Positions 46,877 to 57,173 of a DNA stretch of 64,000 nucleotides are shown here, one piece after another. The notes beneath the pieces are model-generated. The model did no database searches, was not told the DNA's origin, and saw nothing but the letters and a program-made list of their open reading frames with translations. Each line of letters begins with the position of its first letter. The first letter of the stretch is position 1. This DNA comes from Burhinus oedicnemus (lineage: Eukaryota; Chordata; Aves; Charadriiformes; Burhinidae). The stretch spans positions 1,041,443 to 1,105,442 of the forward strand of contig VFFE01007188.1 of the NCBI GenBank assembly GCA_008921705.1, read 5' to 3'. The position numbers and the translations under genes are program-made.

Positions 46877-49800
46877 TTTGCTATGGGAACACCTAATATA
46901 CAGTAAAGGTAATGAATCAAAAAATACAGACACAAATGTCAGTCATTTCATTATTCACCTGCAAATACTCGACTTCAGTTCAGGTTTCCTTCTTTGTTTG
47001 ATGCCCAGATCTGCACAGATCTAAGCTCCAGCTCACAGAATAATGTACATATGCCCTTCTGACCATATGCATGGGAGTCTACGCCCACAAAGAGGAAGGG
47101 TGGGTTAAACTGGGGGAGGATGAAAGAGAAAGCAGCACAGCCAAGCCTATAAATAGAAAGTGGGACACTAAGCAGGAATACAACAGCCAGCAGTCTACAA
47201 GGAGAGCAGGTAGATAAGATGATTTTTCCTTAAGCTAATAATTAGGAATGGCAGGAACAGCTGTGAGACAGAGCAACTCATAGTAATAAGACTTTTTTAG
47301 AGCACTGTCCATCAAGTATTTAAGTATCTTCATCCCTGCTCTTTATCCAATTATTTGAGTACTTTCTTACACCCTCCCCAAACCTAAAATTAATTTCTGC
47401 ATAAATAACATTGTATGATGTTGTTAATTTCCCTATTTTCCCACAACTTTGGACCCTCAGGTAAGATAGCAGGTTAAAACCTTGTTCAGGAAGCTGTTGT
47501 GAGATCTTTCCATCATATTCTGTCAAATTACCTTGCTCTTGCACTGCAAAAGACTTATTTCTGTATTCCAAGTTTTTCCCAAATAAAACACACCAGTTAT
47601 GCTGAATTGTAGTGCTTTTTAGTGGAAGATGGGTATCTAGAAGAAATTAGAATCAGTCCAAACATCTCAGTTCATTTAAATGTTCTCAAACTGACGTAGT
47701 TCCAAAACTCCAAAAGTGGAAGATGAATTATTCCATTTCCTCATTATTTTTTTTAAAGCAACTGCACCTTCTTAGTAAAATAGAAGGTTAAAACAATGCA
47801 AAACAATGTCTCAAAAATAATATTTGTTATAATTTAAGAATTAATCAGTTACTGACGTGAAATTTGCATGAAAAGATTAGAAAAAACAATATGTAAGAAG
47901 GACGATGTTGAATACCACTGTCCAGCAAAATGCATTAATGTTTGATCAACAGATCTACTTGTGACATTAGTTTACCATTGAATAATATTTTAATCATTGT
48001 TTCAAAGATTGCATCTCTTTCTATTTGCCAAAATATTAAATCTACAACAGAGCTTTCTGGTAGCTAATCAACTTTACAGAATTTGGAAAAAAAACCCCAA
48101 TTCTTAAATCTCACTTTCTCTTTTTTCGTATTAAAATATCAGATTTTTTTACTCTGACTTGTGACTGATGCACTTAGTCTTTTCTGAAATGGTTGTGTGA
48201 CCTGGCAATCATGCTCTGCCTGTGCATAGGTAACCAGCAGTGGATCATGCATAAAAGCTGCCCTGTTATGCAGTCCTCAGCCTCTGAGGGTTTTTTTTTT
48301 CTTATTAATCTAGGTTTGAAATCTCTCCAAAGCAGAAGTTTCTAAACAAACCTCACAATAGTTCATCTTCCTGAAGCAGAACCCTTAATTTTCTGCAAAA
48401 TCAAAGGCTCATTCTTGTTTCTGTTGCAGTTGGTTTTCACGCAAGACTTTTACCAGGATTTGTTGATTGAACTAAGAAATTACAGCCATATCAATACCAT
48501 ATTAAATATATTCATCATTGGGATGTCTAAATAGTACAGATAAAAGATATAAGCTCCCCTTTCCATTAGTCTCTTGCTCAGGTATTTTTTTTTATTATTT
48601 ATTGATATTATTTACTCATTTTTAGAATAATCCACCAATGAATCTCTGTAAGGGTTGCACGTCTATCAGTGGAAGTCACAGACTCGAAACAGATCACAGA
48701 GAATTTTATAATAAGATGACCAATTAAAACAGGAAGCTTTTCTTGGGGATTTATTTCACTGCGCTTTATTATTTTTCTGTGCTGATTTGTTCATAGCTGA
48801 TTGATGTTTCTGTGAGAAAATTATAATGGGACGCATCTTTTGAAGACACTTTTATTGCACAAGCAGCACAGCGGGAATGATTATACAGTCATAAAAAAAT
48901 ACCAAAATATCTTCCCATGTCAAAGGACACTTTCTGTGAGTGCTAGTTAGAAGAACCTGTCATGACTTCAAGATCTGTTTCTTCAGTTGGCAGGGAGACA
49001 GCACGTCAGATCATAATGTGACAGGCCCCTGGGGGACCAAAATGTATTAAGGGCTTTCACTCTCCCTGCAGTGGCAAAACAGGCTATTTTAAATGTTGTT
49101 AAGGCCATAACCCTGACACAAAGCTTCATTTTCCCTGTCTTGACCAGAATTCTGGAGTAGAGCAACCCAGTCCAATCTTTGGAAAAGGCCAGTTCAAGCA
49201 AAGATGTTCAAAAGACTTTTTAGGTTATGACACCCAATCTAGAAGAGAGTTTGAGTCAAACTGCTTCTTAATTACCAAGTATCACTCAGTGCACCTTAAA
49301 TTATATATAGAAATAAAACCAGAACAGAACTTTCAGTAACTAAGCAGGTCATGAGGAAAAATTTATCTTAAAATGGCATCTCAGAATCCCAAATAACATG
49401 ATGTCAGTAAAATTCAGGTATATATAACACATCAAGTTTTTAACACTTCCTGCAAATAGCATGGGAAACCTCATTATAACTTTAACTTCCTCTGGTGGTA
49501 AAGGTCATGTTGTAAGTGATATTCTCTACAGCTTTTTTGAAACCAGCAAAATGTCTTTTGTAGAAAGACTGTATTAAAGATGCTAATCAATCTTTTCTAT
49601 ATGATCCTCAAGGATTTTAACATACAGTACACAGAGTAACTTGAATATAAGGGAAAAATTAGTCTAAAGAAACCAGTAGTAAAGAAATGAAATTAAAATA
49701 CAGTAAAAATCATTAATGTTATTAAAAGCACTGTGCATTTGGATGACGTGCCTGACTGAATTAGCATGTTTAGCTAAAATATATATTCTCTCTGTAGCGT

Positions 49801-51458
49801 TGCAGGATTCTCACCTGAAATAGTTCCTTAAATTTAAATAACATGCTATATTTTTGATGAACTGGGTATTAATTTCTAGTGCTTTGTGTTGCAGATAGTG
49901 CATTTCTTACTCTGGAGAGACAATTATCCCAAATCATGATTTCTTTCTGTTACATTGCTTTGTTGGATTACAGCTCTTTTATGCGTTTCATCTCATAATG
50001 ATAACAATGGACTTCCAGTCTAAGAAATAGTAGTTTTGAGTGTTACTTAATACGTTGCTTTTGACATTTCAGTCCCTTTTTCAATGTTACATTGTGGCGA
50101 TACAGAATTTTTCTCTTTCTTTGAACCCACACAGGGAGCCTCAAGCAATCTCCTGGCCTGAGGGGGCCACAAGCATCACACTTTTCCTGGCAATGACTGT
50201 GGGGTGCTGATGTGACTCCACTGTAACCCCACAGAACCTTATTTTGCTTGACCAGAGGAGCTGTTGCCCTTTGGACCCAGAGAAACATTGGATGAGTGTA
50301 ACACAAAAGAAAAGGGTTAGAAATCAAAAGGATTTTTTCTATGACAGTTGTAAATGTATTAGTGAGTCTTCTTTCTACTACTTTGGGCAGTTTGTGTTAT
50401 TATTGTTTCTTAAATTCTGTTAAGAGTGTGGCTGCCTCCTCCAGTCACTCCTCCATCCACATAACCTTACACTGTTGTAATTGAATTAGCAACAACTATT
50501 CATTGTATCGTGATTAGACTGCTAAGATTGTAAAAAGGCAAAGTGTGGTTTTGGTTTTTTTTCCCAAACAGCAGTTTAGATCTACATTTATGTACAGAAA
50601 TCAGTGATAAAAACAGGCTTTAAATTCAACAGGAATTAAGGGGTAAAGTCAAGTACAGAAGTAGACACCCACACTCAGGCATTTACATTACCTACAATCC
50701 CTAAGGACGACCCTGAAGATAAATGCCCAGTGGCATTTGAGATGCCCTGGCATATGTATAACCTTTGACCTTCATCTGGCATTACAGAAAGCATGAGCAT
50801 TTCCAAAATCTTATGTCACGTATGCCAGTTCCATATAGATATCTTTGTGCCTGAGCATGCAATAGATGTCACTGTTTGGGCAACTGAATCAAGTTCAAGG
50901 TTTGCCCTGGCTGTTATCAACTTTGAAAGTAATGGGTCCCAAGCTTAAAGTTTAAATATAAGGTGAACAAATAGGGATTTAAATGTGAAATGTTGTGATT
51001 AGCTCTAAACCTGACCAACAAGCAGGAGTCTGAAAGATGTGCAATTGCTCTAGGATTCCGAGGGATCTACAGAAGCAGCAGCTGAAGTCAAGGCAGTTCA
51101 CAGAATTTGCCCTCCCCTAAGGTCTAGATGTTCAAATGGAGAAACAGTGAAAGAAAACACATCAGCTGATGTTGCCACTTTTGAAATATATGTTGAGTAA
51201 TTTGGCTTTATGGGAAGCCAAATCATCAGATCTGTAGATCCAGACCTCAGATATGAGCTTTGGTTAACTTAGAAATTCAATGGTAAATAGCACAAAAAAT
51301 ATTCAGATAAACTGGAACCTCTTGCTCTAGAAATCCTGAAAGACTTGCAAGGAATTGAAACCGCACTCCTAAAATCCTGTATTTTATCTACTGTGTTTAA
51401 ATTTTGAATAAAATGAAGTTTTTAAGGCAAAATATTTGTAATGTGATTACCTATATGT
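46877..51458. other. long unique AT-rich stretch
   Basis: No gene or recognisable transposon apart from the TATA-like site at 47148. A somewhat GC-richer part at about 50100-50300 holds a 94-codon minus frame with no motif. Another repeat-like but unidentified part lies at about 50640-51140. Confidence 0.45.
47148..47155 (+). promoter_or_regulatory. TATAAATA motif with a nearby donor-like site
   Basis: TATAAATA sits in a locally GC-richer patch. A start would be expected near 47178. A donor-like CAG/GTAGAT follows at 47209/47210. The arrangement could be a promoter with a tiny first exon, a decayed LTR or chance. Confidence 0.2.
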
Positions 51459-52905
51459 AGAATCATAGAATCATAGAATAGTTTGGGTTGGAAGGTCATC
51501 AAGTCCAACCCCCTTGCAATGAGCAGGGACATCTTCAACTAGATCAGGTTGCTGAGAGCCCCGTCTGACCTGAACTTGAATGTTTCCAAGGATGGTGCAT
51601 GTACCACCTCTCTGGGCAACCTGTTCCAGTGTTTCACCACCTTCATTGTAAAAAATTTCTTTCTTATATCTAGCCTAAATCTCCTCTCTTTTAGTGTAAA
51701 GCCATTACCCCTTGTCCTATTCCAATAGGCCCTGCTAAAAAGCCTGTCCATATCTTTCCTGTAGGCCCCCTTAAAGTACTGAAAGATGACAATAAGATCT
51801 CCCCAGAGCCTCCTCTTCTCCAGGCTGAATAACCCCAACTCTCTCAGTCTGTCCACACAGGAGAGGGGCTCCATCCTTCTGATCGTTTTTGCAGCTCTCC
51901 TCTGGACCCGCTCTAACAGGTCCATGTCTTTGCTGTGCTGAGGACTCCAGAGCTGGACGCAGTACTCGACTTGTGGTCTCACCAAAGTGGACTAGAGGGG
52001 CAGAATCACGTCCCTCGGCCTGCTGGTCATGCTTCTTTCCATGCAGCCCACGATACGGTTGGCCTTCTGGGCTGTGAGAGCACATTGCCGGCTCATGTCC
52101 AGCGTTTCATCCACCAGCACCCCCAAGTCCCTCTCTGCAGGGCTATTCTCAGTCCCTTCATCCCCCAGCCCGTACTGATACTGGGGGTTGCCCTGACCCA
52201 GGGGCAGGACTCTGCACTTGGCCTTGTTGTACCTCATGCGGTTCACACAGGCCCACTTCTTGGGCTTTTCCAGGTCCCTCTGGATGACATTCCATTCCTC
52301 AGGTGTGTCAACTGCACCACTCAGCTTGCTGTTGTCTGCAGACTTGCTGACTCGATCCCACTCTCTGTCATTGATGAAGCTATTAAACAGTACCGGTCCC
52401 AATACAGACCTGTGAAACACACCACTCATCACTGTTCTCCATCTGGACATTGAGCTGTCAACCACCACCCTCTGGATGCCACCATCCAACCAATTCCTTA
52501 TCCACCAAACAGTCCACCCATCAAATCCTTACCTCTCCAGTTTAGAGAGAAAGATGTTGTGGCAGACTGTGTCAAAGGCCTTAGAGAAGTCCAGGTGGAC
52601 AACATCCATAGCTCTTCCCTTGTCCACTGATGTAGTCACTCCATCATAGAAGGCCACTGGGTTGGTCAGGCAGGACTTGTCCTTGGTGAAGCCATGCTGG
52701 CTTTCTCGAATCACCTCCCTGTCCTCCATGTGCCTTAGCATAGCTTCAGGAAGATCTGTTCCATGATCTTCCCAGGCACAGAGGTGAGGCTGACAGCTTG
52801 GTAGTTCCCAGGGTCCTTCTTTCTACCCTTTTTAAAAGTGGGTGCACTGTTTCCCTTTTTCCAGTCACCGGGGACTTCACCTGACTGCCATGACTTTTCA
52901 AATAT
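51459..52905 (-). mobile_element. CR1 LINE, 5'-truncated (1.45 kb)
   Basis: Minus-strand CR1 with three clear AATCATAG tail units at the left, then 'GTTTGGGTTGGAAGGTCATC' and 'ACATCTTCAACTAGATCAGG'. It extends to the 'IFEKSW' codons at about 52905. It shares subfamily wording ([17 protein letters not shown]) with the copy at 17947-19508. It is slightly better preserved than that copy. Confidence 0.96.
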
Positions 52906-52923
52906 CAATTTAAAGATTAACAA
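51539..52923 (-). pseudogene. CR1 ORF2 remnant in four frames
   Basis: In sense order, the frame at 52735-52923 has '[18 protein letters not shown]' and '[18 protein letters not shown]'; its first few codons lie in flanking DNA. The frame at 52529-52741 has '[20 protein letters not shown]' and '[10 protein letters not shown]', ending at the TAA shared with two other copies. The frame at 51992-52489 has '[20 protein letters not shown]', the catalytic box as SADN (52331-52342) and '[20 protein letters not shown]'. The 148-codon C-terminus at 51539-51985 has 'RVQRRAAKTIRRMEPLSCVD' and '[20 protein letters not shown]'. A 1-base deletion near 52746 separates the first two frames. The fragment is inactive. 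Confidence 0.92.
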
Positions 52924-53031
52924 GAACCCAAAAGGACAGGCTTAACAACACAGCTTCCTAAGGTCTTAGATTGAAATTCCCATAGCATTCTTCTGGGGTT
53001 AGAGCTAAACATGTTTCCCTATGTTTCTTTT

Positions 53032-53389
53032 TGTCCTGGTTCCGGTGGGGATAGGGTTAATATTCTGGCATGGGACACAGGTATTCCATACCATGTGATG
53101 CTATGCCCAGTCTATAGGTAGGAGCTGGCCGGGGGAGGGGGAGGAAGTCACATCTTGGGATAGGGCTGGGGCTTCCCGGTTCTGGTGAACGCTGCTCCAG
53201 TAACCGTGTTTGTACGTTCCTCCATCAGTGTTATTGTTGTTGTTTTCCTCTTTCCATTGCTGTTGTGTTAAACTGCCTTTATCTCAACCCACGAGTTTTG
53301 CCTTTTTCTTCCGATTGTCCCCCACCACCGTGGGGGTCGAGCAAGCGGCAGTGTGGTTCTTTGTTGCCGGCTGAGGCCAAACCATGACA
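53032..53389 (+). mobile_element. short solo ERV LTR, 5-bp target duplication
   Basis: This 358-bp element starts 'TGTCCTGGTTCCGGTGGGGA' and ends 'GGCCAAACCATGACA'. CTTTT is duplicated on both sides (53027-53031 and 53390-53394). Internal blocks (TATTCCATACCATG, 'TTTATCTCAACCCACGAG', TTCCGATTGTCCCCC, GTCGAGCAAGCGG) correspond in order to the LTR at 14825-15407. Several CG pairs persist, so it looks younger than that copy. It has no internal genes. The 5-bp duplication suggests an ERVL-like class. Confidence 0.92.
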
Positions 53390-53394
53390 CTTTT

Positions 53395-53832
53395 TCACAA
53401 ATGTTTCTAAAAAAAATAAAGAATTATTCTCAAAGGTTTTCAGTCTAGTGTGAGATAAACGGAATAAAATAAAACACTTGAAAGAATACTCTCAACTACT
53501 TAACATTTAGTTCTGTGTAATTTCTTTAAAATGTTCCATTGTTTTCAGAACTCTTCAGAAGTCAAGGTCTCTTGCTCTATTTGTACCTTTTATCCTTGTT
53601 ATTGTGTTTTATCTTTCTTACAAGTGTTTATTTTTCCTCTTTCTCAATAGGTATTTCACACTGTTCATTAACAGCTCCCTGGTTAGTTTATTACTGGGTT
53701 TTGGTACCCTTACCATGTATACTGCATAAATGCGAGTTCACTCCTTGGAAGTCAGTCAGCATTTTCCTCTGAACTACATTCTTGGTTCTGCGAACCGTCT
53801 ATCCCAGTGGCAGCTCCCATTGTGAAATATGG
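53395..53832. other. unique AT-rich DNA, no gene seen
   Basis: It holds a 77-codon plus frame at 53539-53772 that is rich in L, S and F and hydrophobic from T-rich DNA. There is no motif and I do not think it is a gene. Confidence 0.5.
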
Positions 53833-53902
53833 ATGGGCAGTAGTTGGAACTTGGCCAACAGTTGAGAAGGCTACATGGGGCCAAGTTCCAGCTAATGCCC
53901 AT
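53833..53902. ncRNA. near-perfect 70-nt hairpin, microRNA-like candidate
   Basis: The arms 53833-53856 and 53879-53902 pair over 24 positions with one G-A mismatch (53840/53895) and one G-U pair (53844/53891), enclosing a 22-nt loop. The outer bases pair poorly beyond this. Size and loop length are like a microRNA precursor, though the stem is more perfect than usual. It lies outside every transposon recognised here. The alternative is a miniature inverted-repeat element or chance palindrome. No known microRNA was recognised. Confidence 0.35.
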
Positions 53903-54210
53903 ATGTTGTCGTGCTGCTCTTTTTAAATGAAACACCACTCTTAACGATTGCCACTCTGGTGACACAGTCCTATTATTTCAGTTACCATGAAACGGAAAAA
54001 CAAGCATATTTCTGGAGCCACGGACGACTCAAAGAGACTCAGAGCCGAGAGTTATGGACATGGCCAGGTTGTTTGAGAAGGGGTTGTGTGAGCAGTCTGA
54101 TTATCAGCCCAGTCAGTCTGCACAGGCTGACCTCCAGGTCAGCTCCCAGTGGAATATAAACTCAAAGTTAGCAAAATATCCAAAGTACCCTAGAAACACA
54201 CTTGTGTTTT
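53903..54210. other. unique DNA, no gene seen
   Basis: No recognisable repeat or gene between the hairpin and the next CR1. Confidence 0.5.
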
Positions 54211-54905
54211 CACAGAATCATAGAATGGTTCAGGTTGGAAGGGACCTTTAAAGGTCATCTAGTTCCAACCCCCCTGCTATGGGCAGGGACACCTCCCACT
54301 ACACCAGGTTGCTCAAACCCCCATCCAACCTGTTCTTGAATATTTCCAGGGATGGGGCATCCACAACTTCCCTGGGCAACCTGTTCCAGTGTCTCACCAC
54401 CCTCAGAGTAAAGAATTTCTTCCTAATATCTAATCTAAATCTACCCTCTTCCAGTTTACAACCATTATCCCTTGTCCTATCACTACACTCCCTGATAAAG
54501 ACTCCCTCCTCATCTTTCCTGTAAGCCCCCTTTAAGTACTGGAAGGCTGCAAGCAGGTGTCCCTGGGGCTTTCTCTTCCAGGCTGAACAACCCCAACTCT
54601 CTCATCCTGTCTTCATAGGAGAAGTGCTCCAGCCTTCTGATCATCTTTGTGACCCTTCTCTGGACTCGCTCCAACAGGTCTATGTCTTTCCTGTGCTAAG
54701 GGCTCCAGAGCTGCATGCAGTATTCCAGCTGGGGTCTCACAAGAGCAGAGTAGAGGGGGTGTGGTGGTGCGACCCCACACACATCTTAGGCATCTTGGTA
54801 TTTGACACAATTTCCTCCTCACCTGAATCACCTCCTTCGACCTGCTGGCCACACTTCTATGGTTGGCTTTCTGGGATGCAAGCATCCATTTCTGGGTCAT
54901 GTTCC
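54211..54905 (-). mobile_element. CR1 LINE, 5'-truncated, with an internal insert
   Basis: Minus-strand CR1 starting at CACAGAATCATAGAATGG and 'CTGCTATGGGCAGGGACACC' (same 3' type as the copies at 16986 and 28125). It covers the ORF2 C-terminus up to about 54905, where similarity stops before a T-rich tract. Sense-strand landmarks are the C-terminal blocks equivalent to 'RGNGFKLKEGRF' and 'RLELREL'. About 66 bases at 54759-54824 are absent from all other CR1 copies in the window. The coding frame is broken throughout. Confidence 0.93.
54759..54824. other. 66-bp non-CR1 insertion inside a CR1
   Basis: The other copies read TAGAGGGGCAGAATCACC at this place. Here TAGAGGGG is followed by about 66 unrelated bases before GAATCACC resumes. 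The insert begins with a small stem (GTGTGG 54759-54764 with CCACAC 54775-54780). No target duplication or family is evident. Confidence 0.6.
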
Positions 54906-57127
54906 CCTTTTTTTTTTCCATTTTCCCTTTTTCAGTTTTCAGTTCCCCTTTTCTTCCCCTACTCAAGCATGAAGTATTTTCCTATGACACTCTTTGAAAT
55001 CAGGCAAGTGAAAAAATATGGAAAACAATGAAGAGGGTCAAGGACTTTGTAGGGAACCCCAGAGGACAATTAGCAAAGGTTAATAATTTAGGAGACCCAG
55101 AACCAAAGGAGAGAGGTTCAAACCAAGCTACCTGCTAAGAAAATAATTATGTCTAAGTAAACGAGAAATCCAATATTTCTCACCACATCAGTAAAAATCA
55201 GGCTGACAGACACTGACCTTATATGTTCCCAAAGAAAGATTTGATTTTTTTTTTTTAAGGGAAAAAAAAAAAGACATTCACTATGTTCCTTCTTCTGGTC
55301 ATCATATATCAGAGGAGTAGGAAGCGACTTCAGTTCTCCCACATCTCTGCAAGTAAAGACAGAAAAAAAAAGGCTGTTTGAAATACTTTTTTGGCTTTCC
55401 TTGATTTAAAGTTTTATGAGTAGCAGAGGAGGATACTGAAAGTTTCAGATGGCTCTTAAAGGACAGGTGGAATTTAACCTGACCTACTGTAGAAAAGAAC
55501 TTACAGGAAAAAGGAACTGAGAGAAGACAAAACCACAGGTGAAACCAGGGAAGCAGAGATAAAAGATGGATTCACAAAAGCTAATTTTATCCTGTAGAGG
55601 CTGATTTGTACGACTGTCTCCATAGTAATTGGAAAGAGGCTGTTTGAGAGGTAATATAAAAAACCTAAAGGTAGGTTCTTGTTCTGAATTACCTTCTGGA
55701 GTTGCCTATCTCTTGCAAATGACTAAAGTGATATGAGGGAAGTTAGTGCTTTTGGGTTGAAGTTCACAATATGAGTGAAATGAAGTTTCCTGAGCAGAAG
55801 AGAAAGAAAAAAAGTAAAATTTTACACAGCGTTTAAAAGGCAGGTGGAATTAAACCTGATCTAAAAAGATTTTATTTTTCTTAAAAGGAAAAACATACAG
55901 AACGAAATAACTTTGCCAGAATTTTAAAAACACTGAGTGTGCTGAGAAATCCTGAGCATATTATTTGTTCAGAATACATTCTTCTTCTCTCACATAAAAT
56001 ACAATGAAAAAATGAAATAATAAATAGTAATAAATGGAGAAAAGATTAAAAAATTATGAAAATATGTATTCTATATTGCATATGACAATTATGCCTTCTG
56101 TCACTGTAGGACTGGTATCAGCGTTTTTTCTGAAGCTTCACAATTCTTTTGCTAACACTGTGAATTTTCTTCAAAAAGGAACACAGTATTCCAAAACCAG
56201 GTGCATAATACATAAAGAAATTAAGTGTATGTCTATTTGTCTTGATATAGACTTCATTAAAGGTCGCATAAAGTTCTCAGTGCTTCCTTACAATTACATG
56301 AGACTATCTACCAGATCAGTGGCATTTTTACTTTTAACTGTGATTAAACTCAGTTCTTTTAAATTGATTGATGCCCGTCAAGCAAGATCAGGCAACAGAG
56401 GAGTAAGTTTACTTAATCTAGGAAACTCTGTGTGTGTATGACTGCAAGTGTGTTTATATATATGCATTTTTTAATACGCATGTGCTTATATACTTATTTG
56501 TACATACACACAATTATTGTTCTGCTTTGGTGAATTTCATTAAGCCTCCTCCTTAATACCTGTGGGTGCTATTAATTTTAAAATTCAATATAAAAGGAAC
56601 ACACAGAGACTCCCTATTTTTCATTCTTCCTTGATTCACTAAACCACCCACACAAATAAACAAACAACTCTTCACACTGAACCCTCGCCACCAGCACCTG
56701 GAGCTGCTAGGAAACTGTCACCTTCCTTCTGCTATTGTTTGTGGAGGACTTAAAAAAAGATCTCGAAAGTTCAGTGTGGACGTACTTGGCAAAGAAAGCA
56801 ATTGTTACAGCACTGCAAAGTGAGCAAAAATCAAGCAAATCACAGATACATATTTACATAATATTTTTGACTGAAAATTCTCTACAAGCCTTACTTAATG
56901 TTTAAATGGACTAATTTATTTACTGGTCTTTTTAGTCTGCTTATAAGCATTTGGTTTATTACATGTAAATTTTTTTTTTTCAGGATCCTAGTAACTCTTT
57001 ATTATTATGGGTATTTACTCGGTACTTCTAAATGAGATATGTGACTTGTAAAAATTAAATTGTGGCATTCAGTAGTTGGACATATTTAAACAAAAGAGGG
57101 AACAGGCTATTCTTATACACGAGCAAG
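54906..57127. other. unique AT-rich DNA, no gene seen
   Basis: It holds T- and A-runs (about 54908-54917, 55248-55272), a weak 30-bp direct repeat (about 55459 and 55838) and a 135-codon plus frame (56034-56441) with no recognisable domain. No transposon was recognised. Confidence 0.45.
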
Positions 57128-57166
<39 letters not shown>

Positions 57167-57173
57167 CATCTAT
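57128..57173. repeat. (ATCT)n microsatellite
   Basis: About 11 tetranucleotide units, uninterrupted until a single C near 57167. It is expected to be length-polymorphic. Confidence 0.96.

Noticed and set aside
53785..53970. Longer inverted repeat enclosing the 53.8-kb hairpin (AGTGGCA near 53806 and TGCCACT near 53949)
   Set aside because: The outer match is short and the spacing is asymmetric (about 26 versus 47 bases), so only the inner 24-bp stem is supported.
56034..56441. 135-codon plus-strand open frame
   Set aside because: It is among the longest frames outside transposons, but it has no domain, no splice or promoter context and the composition expected of translated AT-rich DNA.
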